In this document: positions 23,831-37,229 of the stretch, one piece after another
Layout of the letters: the number at the start of each line of letters is the position of its first letter
Numbering within the stretch: the first letter of the stretch is position 1
Assembly: GCF_029227915.1 (NCBI RefSeq)
Contig: NC_079887.1
Coordinates: 6,076,001-6,140,000, forward strand
Length of the DNA: 64,000 nucleotides
Origin: Hydractinia symbiolongicarpus
Lineage: Eukaryota; Cnidaria; Hydrozoa; Anthoathecata; Hydractiniidae
Direction of reading: 5' to 3'
Notes under the pieces: model-generated
Told to the model about the DNA's origin: nothing
Database searches by the model: none
Seen by the model: only the letters and a program-made list of their open reading frames with translations
Position numbers and translations under genes: made by a program

Positions 23831-24959
23831 ACTAAATACATGTTGGTGCGAATATGTGACGCAACCGTTGTAACTCAAACGGATTGATACCGCCAAGGAG
23901 TCAATGAAATATAGTTTTTGAAACTTTCTCTATATCTTCAGCGCGCGCTAACTGCTAGGATTGGTCCCACAGTAAAAATGGCTAATTTATCTAAATTTTT
24001 AAATGAAGCGCTTCCACAGCGCCCAGTGTATTCGCTTAGTTCTAACAATCATGTCCAAGTAAAAAGAATGTTAATTCTCGGAGTCCAATTGTCTCATTTA
24101 TCACATTTATCAGGTCACATCCAAAGTTAGTTCAATTAAGACCCACAGTCAAACGTTTCACTGTTAAAAGCGATACAACTTAGTAATATCCGAAAACATT
24201 CGCTAAATACATGTTGGGACGAATATGTGACGCAACCGTTGTAACTCAAACGGATTCATACCTCCAGAAAGTCAATGAAATGTAGTTTTTGAGAATGTCT
24301 CTATTTCTTCAGCGCGTGCTAACGGCCAGGATTGGTCCCACAGAATAAAAAAGACTTATTTATCTAAATTTTTATATAAAGCGCTACCACAGAGACTAGT
24401 GTACTTGCTGAATTCCAGCAATCATGTCGAATTAAGAAGAATGTTATTCCTTGGAGTCCAATTGGCTTATTTATCACATTTATAAGGTCACAGTCTAGAA
24501 TCAGTTCAATTAAGTCCCACAGTCAATCGTTTCACTGTTAAAAGAGATACAACTAAGTAATATCGGAAAAAAATCACTAAATACATGTTGGCATGAATAT
24601 GTGACGCAACCGTTGTAACTCAACCGGATTGATACCACCATGAAGTCGATGAAATGTAGTTTTTGAAACTGTCTCTATTTCTTCAGCGCAAACGTACAGC
24701 TAGGATTGGTCCCACAGTAAAAAATGACTTATTTATCTAATTTTTTAAATAAAGCGCTAACACAGAGCATAGTGTATTCGCTGAATTCTAGCAATCATGT
24801 CAAATTAAGAAGAATGTTTTGCCTTAGAGTCCAATTGGCTCAATTATCGCATTTATAAGGTCACAGTCCAGAATTAGTTCAATTAAGTTCCACAGTCAAT
24901 CGTTTCCCTGATAAAAGCGATACAAATTAGTAATATCGGAAAAATCACTAAATACATGT

Positions 24960-27229
24960 TGGTACGAATATGTGACGCAACCGTTGTAACTCAAACGGAT
25001 TGACACCCTTACAAAGTCAATGAAATGTAGTTTTTGAAACTGTCTCTATTTCTTCAGCGCGAACTAACGGCTAGGATTGGTCCCACAGTAAAAAATAACT
25101 TATTTATCTTAATTTATAAATAAAACGCTACCACAGCGCTCAGTGTAATCGCTGACTTACAGCAATCATGTCAAATTAAGAAGAATGCTATTTCTTGTAG
25201 TCATACTGGCTCATTTATCACATTTATAAGGTCAAAGTTCAAAATCAGTTCAATTAAGTCCCACAGTCACACGTTTCACTGTTAAAAGCGACGCAACCTA
25301 GTGATATCCGAATACTATCACTAATTACATGTTGGTACGAATATGTGACGCAACCGTTGTAACTCAAATGGACTGATACCGTTAAAAAGTCATTGAAATG
25401 TAGCTTGTGAAGCTGTCTCTACTTCTTCAGCGTGCGATAACGGCTAGGATTGGTCCCACAGTACAAAATGACTTACTTATCTAAATTTTTTAATAAAGCG
25501 CCACCTCAGCGCCCAGTGTAATCGCTGAGTTCCGGCAATCATGTCAAATTAAGAAGAAGAATATTTCTTGGGGTCCAGTTGGCTCACTTATCACATTTCT
25601 AGGGTCACAGTCCAAAGTTACTTCAATTAAGTCTCAGAGTCAATCGTTTCACTGTTAAAAGCGATATAACTTAGTAACATCGGAAAAATATCACTAAATA
25701 CATGTTGGTACGAATATGTGACGCAACCATTGTAACTCAAACGGATTGATGCCGCCAAGAAGTCAATGAAATGTAGTTTTTGAAACTGTGTCCATTTCTT
25801 CAGCGCGAAATAACGGCTAGGATTGGTCCCACAGTAAAACATGACTTATCTATATTAATTTTTAAATACAACGCTACCACAGCGCCCAGTGTAATGGCTG
25901 AGGTCCAGCAATCACGTCAAATTAAAAAGAATGTTATTCCTTGGAGTCCAATTGGCTCATTTATCACATTTATAAGGTCACAGTTTCAGAATCAGTTCAA
26001 TTAAGTCCCACAGTCAATCGTTTCCCTGATAAAAGCGTTACAAATTAGTAATATCGGAAAAATCACTAAATACATGTTGGTACGAATATGTGACGCAACC
26101 GTTGTAACTCAAACGGATTGACACCCTAACAAAGTCAATGAAATGTAGTTTTTGAAACTGTCTCTATTTCTTCAGCGCGAACTAACGGCTAGGATTAGTC
26201 CCACAGTAAAAAATAACTTATTTATCTTAATTTATAAATAAAACGCTACCACAGCGCACAGTGTAATCGCTGACTTACAGCAATCATGTCAAATTAAGAA
26301 GAATGCTATTTCTTGTAGCCATACTGGCTCATTTATCACATTTATAAGGTCAAAGTTCAAAATCAGTTCAATTAAGTCCCACAGTCACACGTTTCACTGT
26401 TAAAAGCGACGCAACCTAGTGATATCCGAATACTGTCACTAATTACATGTTGGTACGAATATGTGACGCAACCGTTGTAACTCAAATGGACTGATACCGT
26501 TAGAAAGTCATTGAAATGTAGCTTGTGAAGCTGTCTCTACTTCTTCAGCGTGCGATAACGGCTAGGATTGGTCCCACAGTACAAAATGACTTACTTATCT
26601 AAATTTTTTAATGAAGCGCCACCTCAGCGCCCAGTGTAATCGCTGAGTTCCGGCAATCATGTCAAATTAAGAAGAAGAATATTTCTTGGGGTCCAGTTGG
26701 CTCACTTATCACATTTCTAGGGTCACAGTCCAAAGTTACCTCAATTAAGTCTCAGAGTCAATCGTTTCACTGTTAAAAGCGATATAACTTAGTAACATCG
26801 GAAAAATATCACTAAATACATGTTGGTACGAATATGTGACGCAACCATTGTAACTCAAACGGATTGATGCCGTCAAGAAGTCAATGAAATATAGTTTTTG
26901 AAACTTTCTCTATATCTTCAGCGCGCGCTAACGGCTAGGATTGGTCCCACAGTAAAAATGGCTAATTTATCTAAATTTTTAAATGAAGCGCTTCCACAGC
27001 GCCCAGTGTATTCGCTTAGTTCTAACAATCATGTCCAAGTAAAAAGAATGTTAATTCTCGGAGTCCAATTGTCTCATTTATCACATTTATCAGGTCTCAT
27101 CCAAAGTTAGTTCAATTAAGACCCACAGTCAAACGTTTCACTGTTAAAAGCGATACAACTTAGTAATATCCGAAAACTATCGCTAAATACATGTTGGGAC
27201 GAATATGTGACGCAACCGTTGTAACTCAA
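24960..27229 (+). repeat. Three-monomer repeat, two copies (1118 bp), plus an inserted monomer
   Basis: Bases ~24,960-25,780 match ~26,078-26,898 at 1118 bp: GACACCCTTAC, AATTTATAAATAAAACG, GCTTGTGAAGCTGTCTCTAC, CATTTCTAGGGTC, GGATTGATGCCG. From ~26,898 the next monomer is the TTTCTCTATATC type rather than the TGTCTCCATTTC type at 25,780, so the order of parts changes at that join. The TGTCTCCATTTC type resumes at 27,269, 1489 bp (four monomers) after 25,780. Confidence 0.8.
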
Positions 27230-29440
27230 ACGGATTGATACCACCATGAAGTCAATGAAATGTAGTTTTTGAAACTGTCTCCATTTGTTCAGCGCGAAAT
27301 AACGGCTAGGATTGGTCCCACAGTAAAACATGACATATCTATATTAATTTTTAAATACAACGCTACCACAGCGCCCAGTGTAATGGCTGAGGTCCAGCAA
27401 TCACGTCAAATTAAGAAGAATGTTATTCCTTGGAGTCCAATTGGCTCATTTATCACATTTATAAGGTCACAGTTTCAGAATCAGTTCAATTAAGTCCCAC
27501 AGTCAATCGTTTCCCTGATAAAAGCGATACAAATTAGTAATATCGGAAAAATCACTAAATACATGTTGGTACGAATATGTGACGCAACCGTTGTAACTCA
27601 AACGGATTGACACCCTTACAAAGTCAATGAAATGTAGTTTTTGAAACTGTCTCTATTTCTTCAGCGCGAACTAACGGCTAGAATTGGTCCCACAGTAAAA
27701 AATAACTTATTTATCTTAATTTATAAATAAAACGCTACCACAGCGCTCAGTGTAATCGCTGACTTACAGCAATCATGTCAAATTAAGAAGAATGCTATTT
27801 CTTGCAGTCATACTGGCTCATTTATCACATTTATAAGGTCAAAGTTCAAAATCAGTTCAATTAAGTCCCACGGTCACACGTTTCACTGTTAAAAGCGACG
27901 CAACCTAGTGATATCCGAATACTATCACTAATTACATGTTGGTACGAATATGTGACGCAACCGTTGTAACTCAAATGGACTGATACCGTTAGAAAGTCAT
28001 TGAAATGTAGCTTGTGAAGCTGTCTCTACTTCTTCAGCGTGCGCTAACGGCTAGGATTGGTCCCACAGTACAAAATGACTTACTTATCTAAATTTTTTAA
28101 TGAAGCGCCACCTCAGCGCCCAGTGTAATCGCTGAGTTCCGGCAATCATGTCAAATTAAGAAGAAGAATATTTCTTGGGGTCCAGTTGGCTCACTTATCA
28201 CATTTCTAGGGTCACAGTCCAAAGTTACCTCAATTAAGTCTCAGAGTCAATCGTTTCACTGTTAAAAGCGATATAACTTAGTACCATCGGAAAAATATCA
28301 CTAAATACATGTTGGTACGAATATGTGACGCAACCATTGTAACTCAAACGGATTGATGCCGCCAAGAAGTCAATGAAATGTAGTTTTTGAAACTGTCTCC
28401 ATTTCTTCAGCGCGAAATAACGGCTAGGATTGGTCCCACAGTAAAACATGACTTATCTATATTAATTTTTAAATACAACGCTACCACAGCGCCCAGTGTA
28501 ATGGCTGAAGTCCAGCAATCACGTCAAATTAAGAAGAATGTTATTCCTTGGAGTCCAATTGGCTCATTTATCACATTTATAAGGTCACAGTTTCAGAATC
28601 AGTTCAATTAAGTCCCACAGTCAATTTAGTCATATCGGAAAAAAAATACTAAATACATGTTGGTGCGAATATGTGACGCAACCGTTGTAACTCAAACGGA
28701 TTGATACCGCCAATGAGTCAATGAAATATAGTTTTTGAAACTTTCTCTATATCTTCAGCGCGCGCTAACGGCTAGGATTGGTCCCACAGTAAAAATGGCT
28801 AATTTATCTAAATTTTTAAATGAAGCGCTTCCACAGCGCCCAGTGTATTCGCTTAGTTCTAACAATCATGTCCAAGTAAAAAGAATGTTAATTCTCGGAG
28901 TCCAATTGTCTCATTTATCAGATTTATCAGGTCACATCCAAAGTTAGTTCAATTAAGACCCACAGTCAAACGTTTCACTGTTAAAAGCGATACAACTTAG
29001 TAATATCCGAAAACTATCGCTAAATACATGTTGGGACGAATATGTGACGCAACCGTTGTAACTCAAACGGATTCATACCTCCAGAAAGTCAATGAAATGT
29101 AGTTTTTGAGAATGTCTCTATTTCTTCAGCGCGTGCTAACGGCCAGGATTGGTCCCACAGAATAAAAAAGACTTATTTATCTAAATTTTTATATAAAGCG
29201 CTACCACAGAGACTAGTGTACTTGCTGAATTCCAGCACTCATGTCGAATTAAGAAGAATGTTATTCCTTGGAGTCCAATTGGCTTATTTATCACATTTAT
29301 AAGGTCACAGTCCAGAATCAGTTCAATTAAGTCCCACAGTCAATCGTTTCACTGTTAAAAGAGATACAACTAAGTAATATCGGAAAAAAATCACTAAATA
29401 CATGTTGGTACGAATATGTGACGCAACCATTGTAACTCAA
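27230..29440 (+). repeat. Six-monomer repeat, copy 1 (2211 bp)
   Basis: This stretch matches the next 2.2 kb at 2211 bp throughout: 27,269 with 29,480; 27,600 with 29,811; 28,387 with 30,598; 28,735 with 30,946; 29,100 with 31,311. The unit is 24 bp short of six full monomers because one carries the deletion at 28,625. It contains two of the TGTCTCCATTTC monomers 1118 bp apart, so a trimer repeat is nested in the hexamer. Confidence 0.85.
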
Positions 29441-31640
29441 ACGGATTGATGCCGCCAAGAAGTCAATGAAATGTAGTTTTTGAAACTGTCTCCATTTCTT
29501 CAGCGCGAAATAACGGCTAGGATTGGTCCCACAGTAAAACATGACTTATCTATATTAATTTTTAAATACAACGCTACCACAGCGCCCAGTGTAATGGCTG
29601 AGGTCCAGCAATCACGTCAAATTAAGAAGAATGTTATTCCTTGGAGTCCAATTGGCTCATTTATCACATTTATAAGGTCACAGTTTCAGAATCAGTTCAA
29701 TTAAGTCCCACAGTCAATCGTTTCCCTGATAAAAGCGATACAAATTAGTAATATCGGAAAAATCACTAAATACATGTTGGTACGAATATGTGACGCAACC
29801 GTTGTAACTCAAACGGATTGACACCCTTACAAAGTCAATGAAATGTAGTTTTTGAAACTGTCTCTATTTCTTCAGCGCGAACTAACGGCTAGGATTGGTC
29901 CCACAGTAAAAAATAACTTATTTATCTTAATTTATAAATAAAACGCTACCACAGCGCTCAGTGTAATCGCTGACTTACAGCAATCATGTCAAATTGAGAA
30001 GAATGCTATTTCTTGCAGTCATACTGGCTCATTTATCACATTTATAAGGTCAAAGTTCAAAATCAGTTCAATTAAGTCCCACAGTCACACGTTTCACTGT
30101 TAAAAGCGACGCAACCTAGTGATATCCGAATACTATCACTAATTACATGTTGGTACGAATATGTGACGCAACCGTTGTAACTCAAATGGACTGATACCGT
30201 TAGAAAGTCATTGAAATGTAGCTTGTGAAGCTGTCTCTACTTCTTCAGCGTGCGATAACGGCTAGGATTGGTCCCACAGTACAAAATGACTTACTTATCT
30301 AAATTTTTTAATGAAGCGCCACCTCAGCGCCCAGTGTAATCGCTGAGTTCCGGCAATCATGTCAAATTAAGAAGAAGAATATTTCTTGGGGTCCAGTTGG
30401 CTCACTTATCACATTTCTAGGGTCACAGTCCAAAGTTACTTCAATTAAGTCTCAGAGTCAATCGTTTCACTGTTAAAAGCGATATAACTTAGTAACATCG
30501 GAAAAATATCACTAAATACATGTTGGTACGAATATGTGACGCAACCATTGTAACTCAAACGGATTGATGCCGTCAAGAAGTCAATGAAATGTAGTTTTTG
30601 AAACTGTCTCCATTTCTTCAGCGCGAAATAACGGCTAGGATTGGTCCCACAGTAAAACATGACTTATCTATATTAATTTTTAAATACAACGCTACCACAG
30701 CGCCCAGTGTAATGGCTGAAGTCCAGCAATCACGTCAAATTAAGAAGAATGTTATTCCTTGGAGTCCAATTGGCTCATTTATCACATTTATAAGGTCACA
30801 GTTTCAGAATCAGTTCAATTAAGTCCCACAGTCAATTTAGTCATATCGGTAAAAAAATACTAAATACATGTTGGTGCGAATATGTGACGCAACCGTTGTA
30901 ACTCAAACGGATTGATACCGCCAAGGAGTCAATGAAATATAGTTTTTGAAACTTTCTCTATATCTTCAGCGTGCGCTAACGGCTAGGATTGGTCCCACAG
31001 TAAAAATGGCTAATTTATCTAAATTTTTAAATGAAGCTCCTCCACAGCGCCCAGTGTATTCGCTTAGTTCTAACAATCATGTCCAAGTAAAAAGAATGTT
31101 AATTCTCGGAGTCCAATTGTCTCATTTATCACATTTATCAGGTCACATCCAAAGTTAGTTCAATTAAGACCCACAGTCAAACGTTTCACTGTTAAAAGCG
31201 ATACAACTTAGTAATATCCGAAAACTATCGCTAAATACATGTTGGGACGAATATGTGACGCAACCGTTGTAACTCAAACGGATTCATACCTCCAGAAAGT
31301 CAATGAAATGTAGTTTTTGAGAATGTCTCTATTTCTTCAGCGCGTGCTAACGGCCAGGATTGGTCCCACAGAATAAAAAAGACTTATTTATCTAAATTTT
31401 TATATAAAGCGCTACCACAGAGACTAGTGTACTTGCTGAATTCCAGCAATCATGTCGAATTAAGAAGAATGTTATTCCTTGGAGTCCAATTGGCTTATTT
31501 ATCACATTTATAAGGTCACAGTCCAGAATCAGTTCAATTAAGTCCCATAGTCAATCGTTTCACTGTTAAAAGAGATACAACTAAGTAATATCGGAAAAAA
31601 ATCACTAAATACATGTTGGTACGAATATGTGACGCAACCG
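29441..31640 (+). repeat. Six-monomer repeat, copy 2 (2211 bp)
   Basis: Second tandem copy. Differences from copy 1 are few single bases (e.g. CATTTGTTC vs CATTTCTTC near 27,285/29,496; CAGCGTGCGC vs CAGCGCGCGC near 30,968/28,757; GAAGCTCCTCC near 31,034). Identity ends near 31,640, where GCAACCATTGTAAC in copy 1 is replaced by GCAACCGTTGTATC. Confidence 0.85.
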
Positions 31641-33055
31641 TTGTATCTCAAACGGATTGACTCCCTTACAAAGTCAATGAAATGTAGTTTTTGAAACTGT
31701 CTCTATTTCTTCAGCGCGAACTAACGGCTAGGATTGGTCCCAAAGTAAAAAATAACTTATTTATCTTAATTTATAAATAAAACGCTACCACAGCGCTCAG
31801 TGTAATCGCTGACTTACAGCAATCATGTCAAATTAAGAAGAATGCTATTTCTTGTAGTCATACTGGCTCATTTATCACATTTATAAGGTCAAAGTTCAAA
31901 ATCAGTTCAATTAAGTCCCACAGTCACACGTTTCACTGTTAAAAGCGACGCAACCTAGTGATATCCGAATACTATCACTAATTACATGTTGGTACGAATA
32001 TGTGACGCAACCGTTGTAACTCAAATGGACTGATACCGTTAGAAAGTCATTGAAATGTAGCTTGTGAAGCTGTCTCTACTTCTTCAGCGTGCGATAATGG
32101 CTAGGATTGGTCCCACAGTACAAAATCACTTACTTATCTAAATTTTTTAATGAAGCACCACCTCAGCGCCCAGTGTAATCGCTGAGTTCCGGCAATCATG
32201 TCAAATTAAGAAGAAGAATATTTCTTGGGGTCCAGTTGGCTCACTTATCACATTTCTAGGGTCACAGTCCAAAGTTACTTCAATTAAGTCTCAGAGTCAA
32301 TCGTTTCACTGTTAAAAGCGATATAACTTAGTAACATCGGAAAAATATCACTAATAACATGTTGGTACGAATATGTGACGCAACCATTGTAACTCAAACG
32401 GATTGATGCCGCCAAGAAGTCAATGAAATGTAGTTTTTGAAACTGTCTCCATTTCTTCAGCGCGAAACAACGGCTAGGATTGGTCCCACAGTAAAACATG
32501 ACTTATCTATATTAATTTTTAAATACAACGCTACCACAGCGCCCAGTATAATGGCTGAGGTCCAGCAATCACGTCAAATTAAGAAGAATTTTATTCCTTG
32601 GAGTCCAATTGGCTCATTTATCACATTTATAAGGTCACAGTTTCAGAATCAGTTCAATTAAGTCCCACAGTCAATTTAGTCATATCGGAAAAAAAATACT
32701 AAATACATGTTGGTGCGAATATGTGACGCAACCGTTGTAACTCAAACGGATTGATACCGCCAAGGAGTCAATGAAATATAGTTTTTGAAACTTTCTCTAT
32801 ATCTTCAGCGCGCGCTAACGGCTAGGATTGGTCCCACAGTAAAAATGGCTAATTTATCTAAATTTTTAAATGAAGCGCTTCCACAGCGCCCAGTGTATTC
32901 GCTTAGTTCTAACAATCATGTCCAAGTAAAAAGAATGTTAATTCTTGGAGTCCAATTGTCTCATTTATCACATTTATCAGGTCACATCCAAAGTTAGTTC
33001 AATTAAGACCCACAGTCAAACGTTTCACTGTTAAAAGCGATACAACTTAGTAATA
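31641..33055 (+). repeat. Partial third copy, shifted (1839-bp offset)
   Basis: This segment matches 29,801-31,215 at an offset of 1839 bp, one monomer less than the hexamer, so the array slipped by one unit at ~31,640. It carries the region-C deletion at 32,675. It stops matching near 33,055, where TAATATCCGAAAACTATCGC is replaced by TAATATCGGAAAAAATTTAC. Confidence 0.8.
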
Positions 33056-33580
33056 TCGGAAAAAATTTACTAAATACATGTTGGTACGAATATGTGACGC
33101 AACCGTTGTAACTCAAACGGATTCATGCCGCCAAGAAGTCGATGAAATGTAGTTTTTGAGAATGTCTCTATTTCTTCAGCGCGTGCTAACGGCCAGGATT
33201 GATCCCACAGTAAAAAAAGACTTATTTATCTAAATTCTTATATAAAGCGCTACCACAGAGGCTAGTGTATTTGCTGAATTCCAGCAATCATGTCAAATTA
33301 AGAAGAATGTTATTCCTTGCAGTCCAATTGGCTCATTTATCACATTTATAAGATCACAGTCCACAATCATTTCAATTAAGTCCCACAGTCAATCGTTTCA
33401 CTGTTAAAAGCGATGCAACCTAGTAATATCTGAATACTATCGCTAAGTACATGTTGGAACGAATATGTGACGCAACCGTTGTAACTCAAACGGATTTAAA
33501 CCGCTAGAAAGTCAATGAAATGTAGTCCTTGAAACTGTTCCTATTTATTCAGCGCGTGCTAACGGTCAGGATTGGTCCCA
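33056..33580 (+). repeat. Satellite of mixed type at region-C/D-block junction
   Basis: About one and a half A-type monomers (GCGTGCTAACGGCCAGG, ACCACAGAGGCTAG, TTCCTTGCAGTCC), then a monomer with GTTCCTATTTATTCAGCGC. I saw no close copy elsewhere in the window. Nothing but satellite is visible. Confidence 0.75.
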
Positions 33581-34798
33581 CAGTAAGAGAAGACTTGTTT
33601 ATCTAATATTTTAAATGAAGCGCTACCACAGCGCCCAATGTAATCGCTAAGTTCTGGCAATCTCGTCAAACTAAGAAGAATGTTATTTCTTGGAGTCCAG
33701 TTCGCTAACTTATCACATTTATAAGGTCACAGGCCAAAGTTAGTTCAATTAAGTCCCACAGTCAATTATTTCATTGTTAAAAGCGATATAACTTAGTAAT
33801 ATTGGAAAAATGTCACTAAATACATGTTGGTACGAATATGTGACGCAATCGTTGTAACTCAAACTGATTTAAACCGCTGGAAAGTCAATGAAATGTAGTC
33901 TTTGAAACTGTTCCTATTTATTCAGCGAGTGCTAACGGCTAGAATTGGTCCCACAGTTAAAAAAAGACTTATTTATCTAAATTTTTAAATAAAGCGCTAC
34001 CACAGCGCCTAAAGTAATCGCTGAATGCCAGCAATTATGTCAGATTAAAAAGAATCTTACTCCTTGGAGATCAATTGGCTCATTTATCACATTTATAAGG
34101 TCAAAGTCTAAATTCAGTTCAATTAAGTCCCACAGTCAAACGTTTCACTGTTGAAAGCGATGCAACCTAGTAATATCCGACTACTATCGCTAAATACATG
34201 TGGGGACGAATATGTGACGCAACTGTTGGAACTCAAACAGATTGATAGCGCTAGAAAGTCAATGAAATGTAGTTTTTGAAACTGTCGTTATTTCTTCAGC
34301 GCTCGATAACGACTAGGATTGGTCCCACAGAAAAAAATGAGGTATTTATCCAAATTTTTAAATGAAGCGCTACCATAGCGACCAATGTAATCGCTAAGTT
34401 CCGGTAATCACGTCAAATAAAGAAGAATGTTATTTCTTGGAGTACAATTGTCTCATTTATCACAATTATCAGGTCACAGTTCAAAGTCAGTTCAATTAAG
34501 TCCCACAGTCAATCGTTTTACTGTTGAAAGCGATGCAACCTAGTAATATCAGAAAAACATCGCTAAATGCATGTTGGTACGAATATGTGACACAACCGTT
34601 GTAACTCAAACGGACTGACACCGTTAGAAAGTCAGTGATATGTAGTTTTTGAAACTTTCGCCCTTTCTTCAGCACACGATAACGGCTAGGATAGGTCCCA
34701 CAGTATATAATGACATATTTATCTAAATTTTAAATGAAGAGCTACCACAGCGCCCAGTGTAATCGCTGAGTTCCGGCAATCATGTCAAATTAAGAAGA
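33581..34798 (+). repeat. Region-D-type block lying inside region C
   Basis: Bases 33,581-~33,890 match 38,354-38,663 (offset 4773) and also 37,633-37,942. Bases 34,261-34,798 match 38,661-39,198 (offset 4400). The 373-bp change in offset shows this block holds one monomer that the 38-kb block lacks. Shared rare variants: AGTAAGAGAAGACTTG, GCTCGATAACGACTAGG, ACCATAGCG, GAGTACAATTGTC, GAAAAACATCGCTAAATGC. Region-C repeats continue on both sides. It looks like a short copy of region D transferred ~4.4 kb away. Confidence 0.8.
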
Positions 34799-37229
34799 AT
34801 GCTATTTCTTGTAGTCATACTGGCTCATTTATCACATTTACATGGTCAAAGTTCAAAATCAGTTCAATTAAGTCCCACAGTCACACGTTTCACTGTTAAA
34901 AGCGACGCAACCTAGTGATATCCGAATACTATCACTAATTACATGTTGGTACGAATATGTGACGCAACCGTTGTAACTCAAATGGACTGATACCGTTAGA
35001 AAGTCATTGAAATGTAGCTTGTGAAGCTGTCTCTACTTCTTCAGCGTGCGATAACGGCTAGGATTGGTCCCACAGTACAAAATGACTTACTTATCTAAAC
35101 TTTTTAATGAAGCGCCACCTCAGCGCCAAGTGTAATCGCTGAGTTCCGGCAATCATGTCAAATTAAGAAGAAGAATATTTCTTAGGGTCCAGTTGGCTCA
35201 CTTATCACATTTCTAGGGTCACAGTCCAAAGTTACTTCAATTAAGTCTCAGAGTCAATCGTTTCACTGTTAAAAGCGATATAACTTAGTAACATCGGAAA
35301 AATATCACTAAATACATGTTGGTACGAATATGTGACGCAACCATTGTAACTCAAACGGATTGATGCCGTCAAAAAGTCAATGAAATGTAGTTTTTGAAAC
35401 TGTCTCCATTTCTTCAGCGCGAAATAACGGCTAGGATTGGTCCCACAGTAAAACATGACTTATCTATATTAATTTTTAAATACAACGCTACCACAGCGCC
35501 CAGTGTAATGGCTAAGGTCCAGCAATCACGTCAAATTAAGAAGAATGTTATTCCTTGGAGTCCAATTGGCTCATTTATCACATTTATAAGGTCACAGTTT
35601 CAGAATCAGTTCAATTAAGTCCCACAGTCAATTTAGTCATATCGGAAAAAAAATACTAAATACATGTTGGTGCGAATATGTGACGCAACCGTTGTAACTC
35701 AAACGGATTGATACCGCCAAGGAGTCAATGAAATATAGTTTTTGAAACTTTCTCTATATCTTCAGCGCGCGCTAACGGCTAGGATTGGTCCCACAGAATA
35801 AAAAAGACTTATTTATCTAAATTTTTATATAAAGCGCTACCACAGAGACTAGTGTACTTGCTGAATTCCAGCAATCATGTCGAATTAAGAAGAATGTTAT
35901 TCCTTGGAGTCCAATTGGCTTATTTATCACATTTATAAGGTCACAGTCCAGAATCAATTCAATTAAGTCCCACAGTCAATCGTTTCACTGTTAAAAGAGA
36001 TACAACTAAGTAATATCGGAAAAAAATCACTAAATACATGTTGGTATGAATAAGTGACGCAACCGTTGTAACTCAACCGGATTGATACCACCATGAAGTC
36101 GATGAAATGTAGTTTTTGAAACTGTCTCTATTTCTTCAGCGCAAACGTACAGCTAGGATTGGTCCCACAGTAAAAAATGACTTATTTATCTAATTTTTTA
36201 AATAAAGCGCTAACACAGAGCCTAGTGTACTCGCTGAATTCTAGCAATCATGTCAAATTAAGAAGAATGTTTTGCCTTAGAGTCCAATTGGCTCATTTAT
36301 CGCATTTATAAGGTCACAGTCCAGAATTAGTTCAATTAAGTCCCACAGTCAATCGTTTCCCTGATAAAAGCGATACAACTTAGTAATATCGGAAAAAATC
36401 ACTAAATACATGTTGGTACGAATATGTGACCCAACCGTTGTAACTCAAACGGATTGACACCCTTACAAAGTCAATGAAATGTAGTTTTTGAAACTGTCTC
36501 TATTTCTTCAGCGCGAACTAACGGCTAGGATTGGTCCCACAGTAAAAAATAACTTATTTATCTTAATTTATAAATAAAACGCTACCACAGCGCTCAGTGT
36601 AATCGCTGACTTCCAGCAATCATGTCAAATTAAGAAGAATGCTATTTCTTGTAGTCATACTGGCTCATTTATCACATTTATAAGGTCAAAGTTCAAAATC
36701 AGTTCAATTAAGTCCCACAGTCACACGTTTCACTGTTAAAAGCGAGGCAACCTAGTGATATCCGAATACTATCACTAATTACATGTTGGTACGAATATGT
36801 GACGCAACCGTTGTAACTCAAATGGACTGATACCGTTAGAAAGTCATTGAAATGTAGCTTGTGAATCTGTCTCTACTTCTTCAGCGTGCGATAACGGCTA
36901 GGATTGGTCCCACAGTACAAAATGACTTACTTATCTAAATTTTTTAATGAAGCACCACCTCAGCGCCTAGTGTAATCGCTGAGTTCCGGCAATCATGTCA
37001 AATTAAGAAGAAGAATATTTCTTAGGGTCCAGTTGGCTCACTTATCACATTTCTAGGGTCACAGTCCAAAGTTACTTCAATTAAGTCTCAGAGTCAATCG
37101 TTTCACTGTTAAAAGCGATATAACTTAGTAACATCAGAAAAATATCACTAAATACATGTTTGTACGAATATGTGACGCAACCATTGTAACTCAAACGGAT
37201 TGATGCCGCCAAGAAGTCAATGAAATGTA
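34799..37229 (+). repeat. Region-C repeat units resumed
   Basis: From 34,799 the sequence matches ~31,842 onward at an offset of 2957 bp (eight monomers less 24 bp): GAATGCTATTTCTTGTAG, GGACTGATACCG, CATTTCTAGGGTC, TGTCTCCATTTC. From ~35,790 the CCACAGAATAAAAAAG monomer follows directly on the TTTCTCTATATC one, skipping a unit. Bases 36,540-37,290 match 34,700-35,456 at ~1840 bp. One deletion monomer is at 35,632. Confidence 0.8.

Larger units (their letters stand above)
22601..24959 (+). repeat. Satellite monomers leading into region C
   Basis: About six monomers. The one near 23,761-23,830 is the first seen with the region-C deletion (see 23,801). The TTTCTCTATATCTTCAGCGC / AAAATGGCTAATTTATC monomer near 23,920-24,130 recurs at 26,898, 28,735, 30,946 and 32,785. 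The GACTTATTTATC / GAATAAAAAAG monomer near 24,345 recurs at 29,160 and 31,370. The parts of the later 5- and 6-monomer repeats are thus already present here in another order. Confidence 0.8.
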
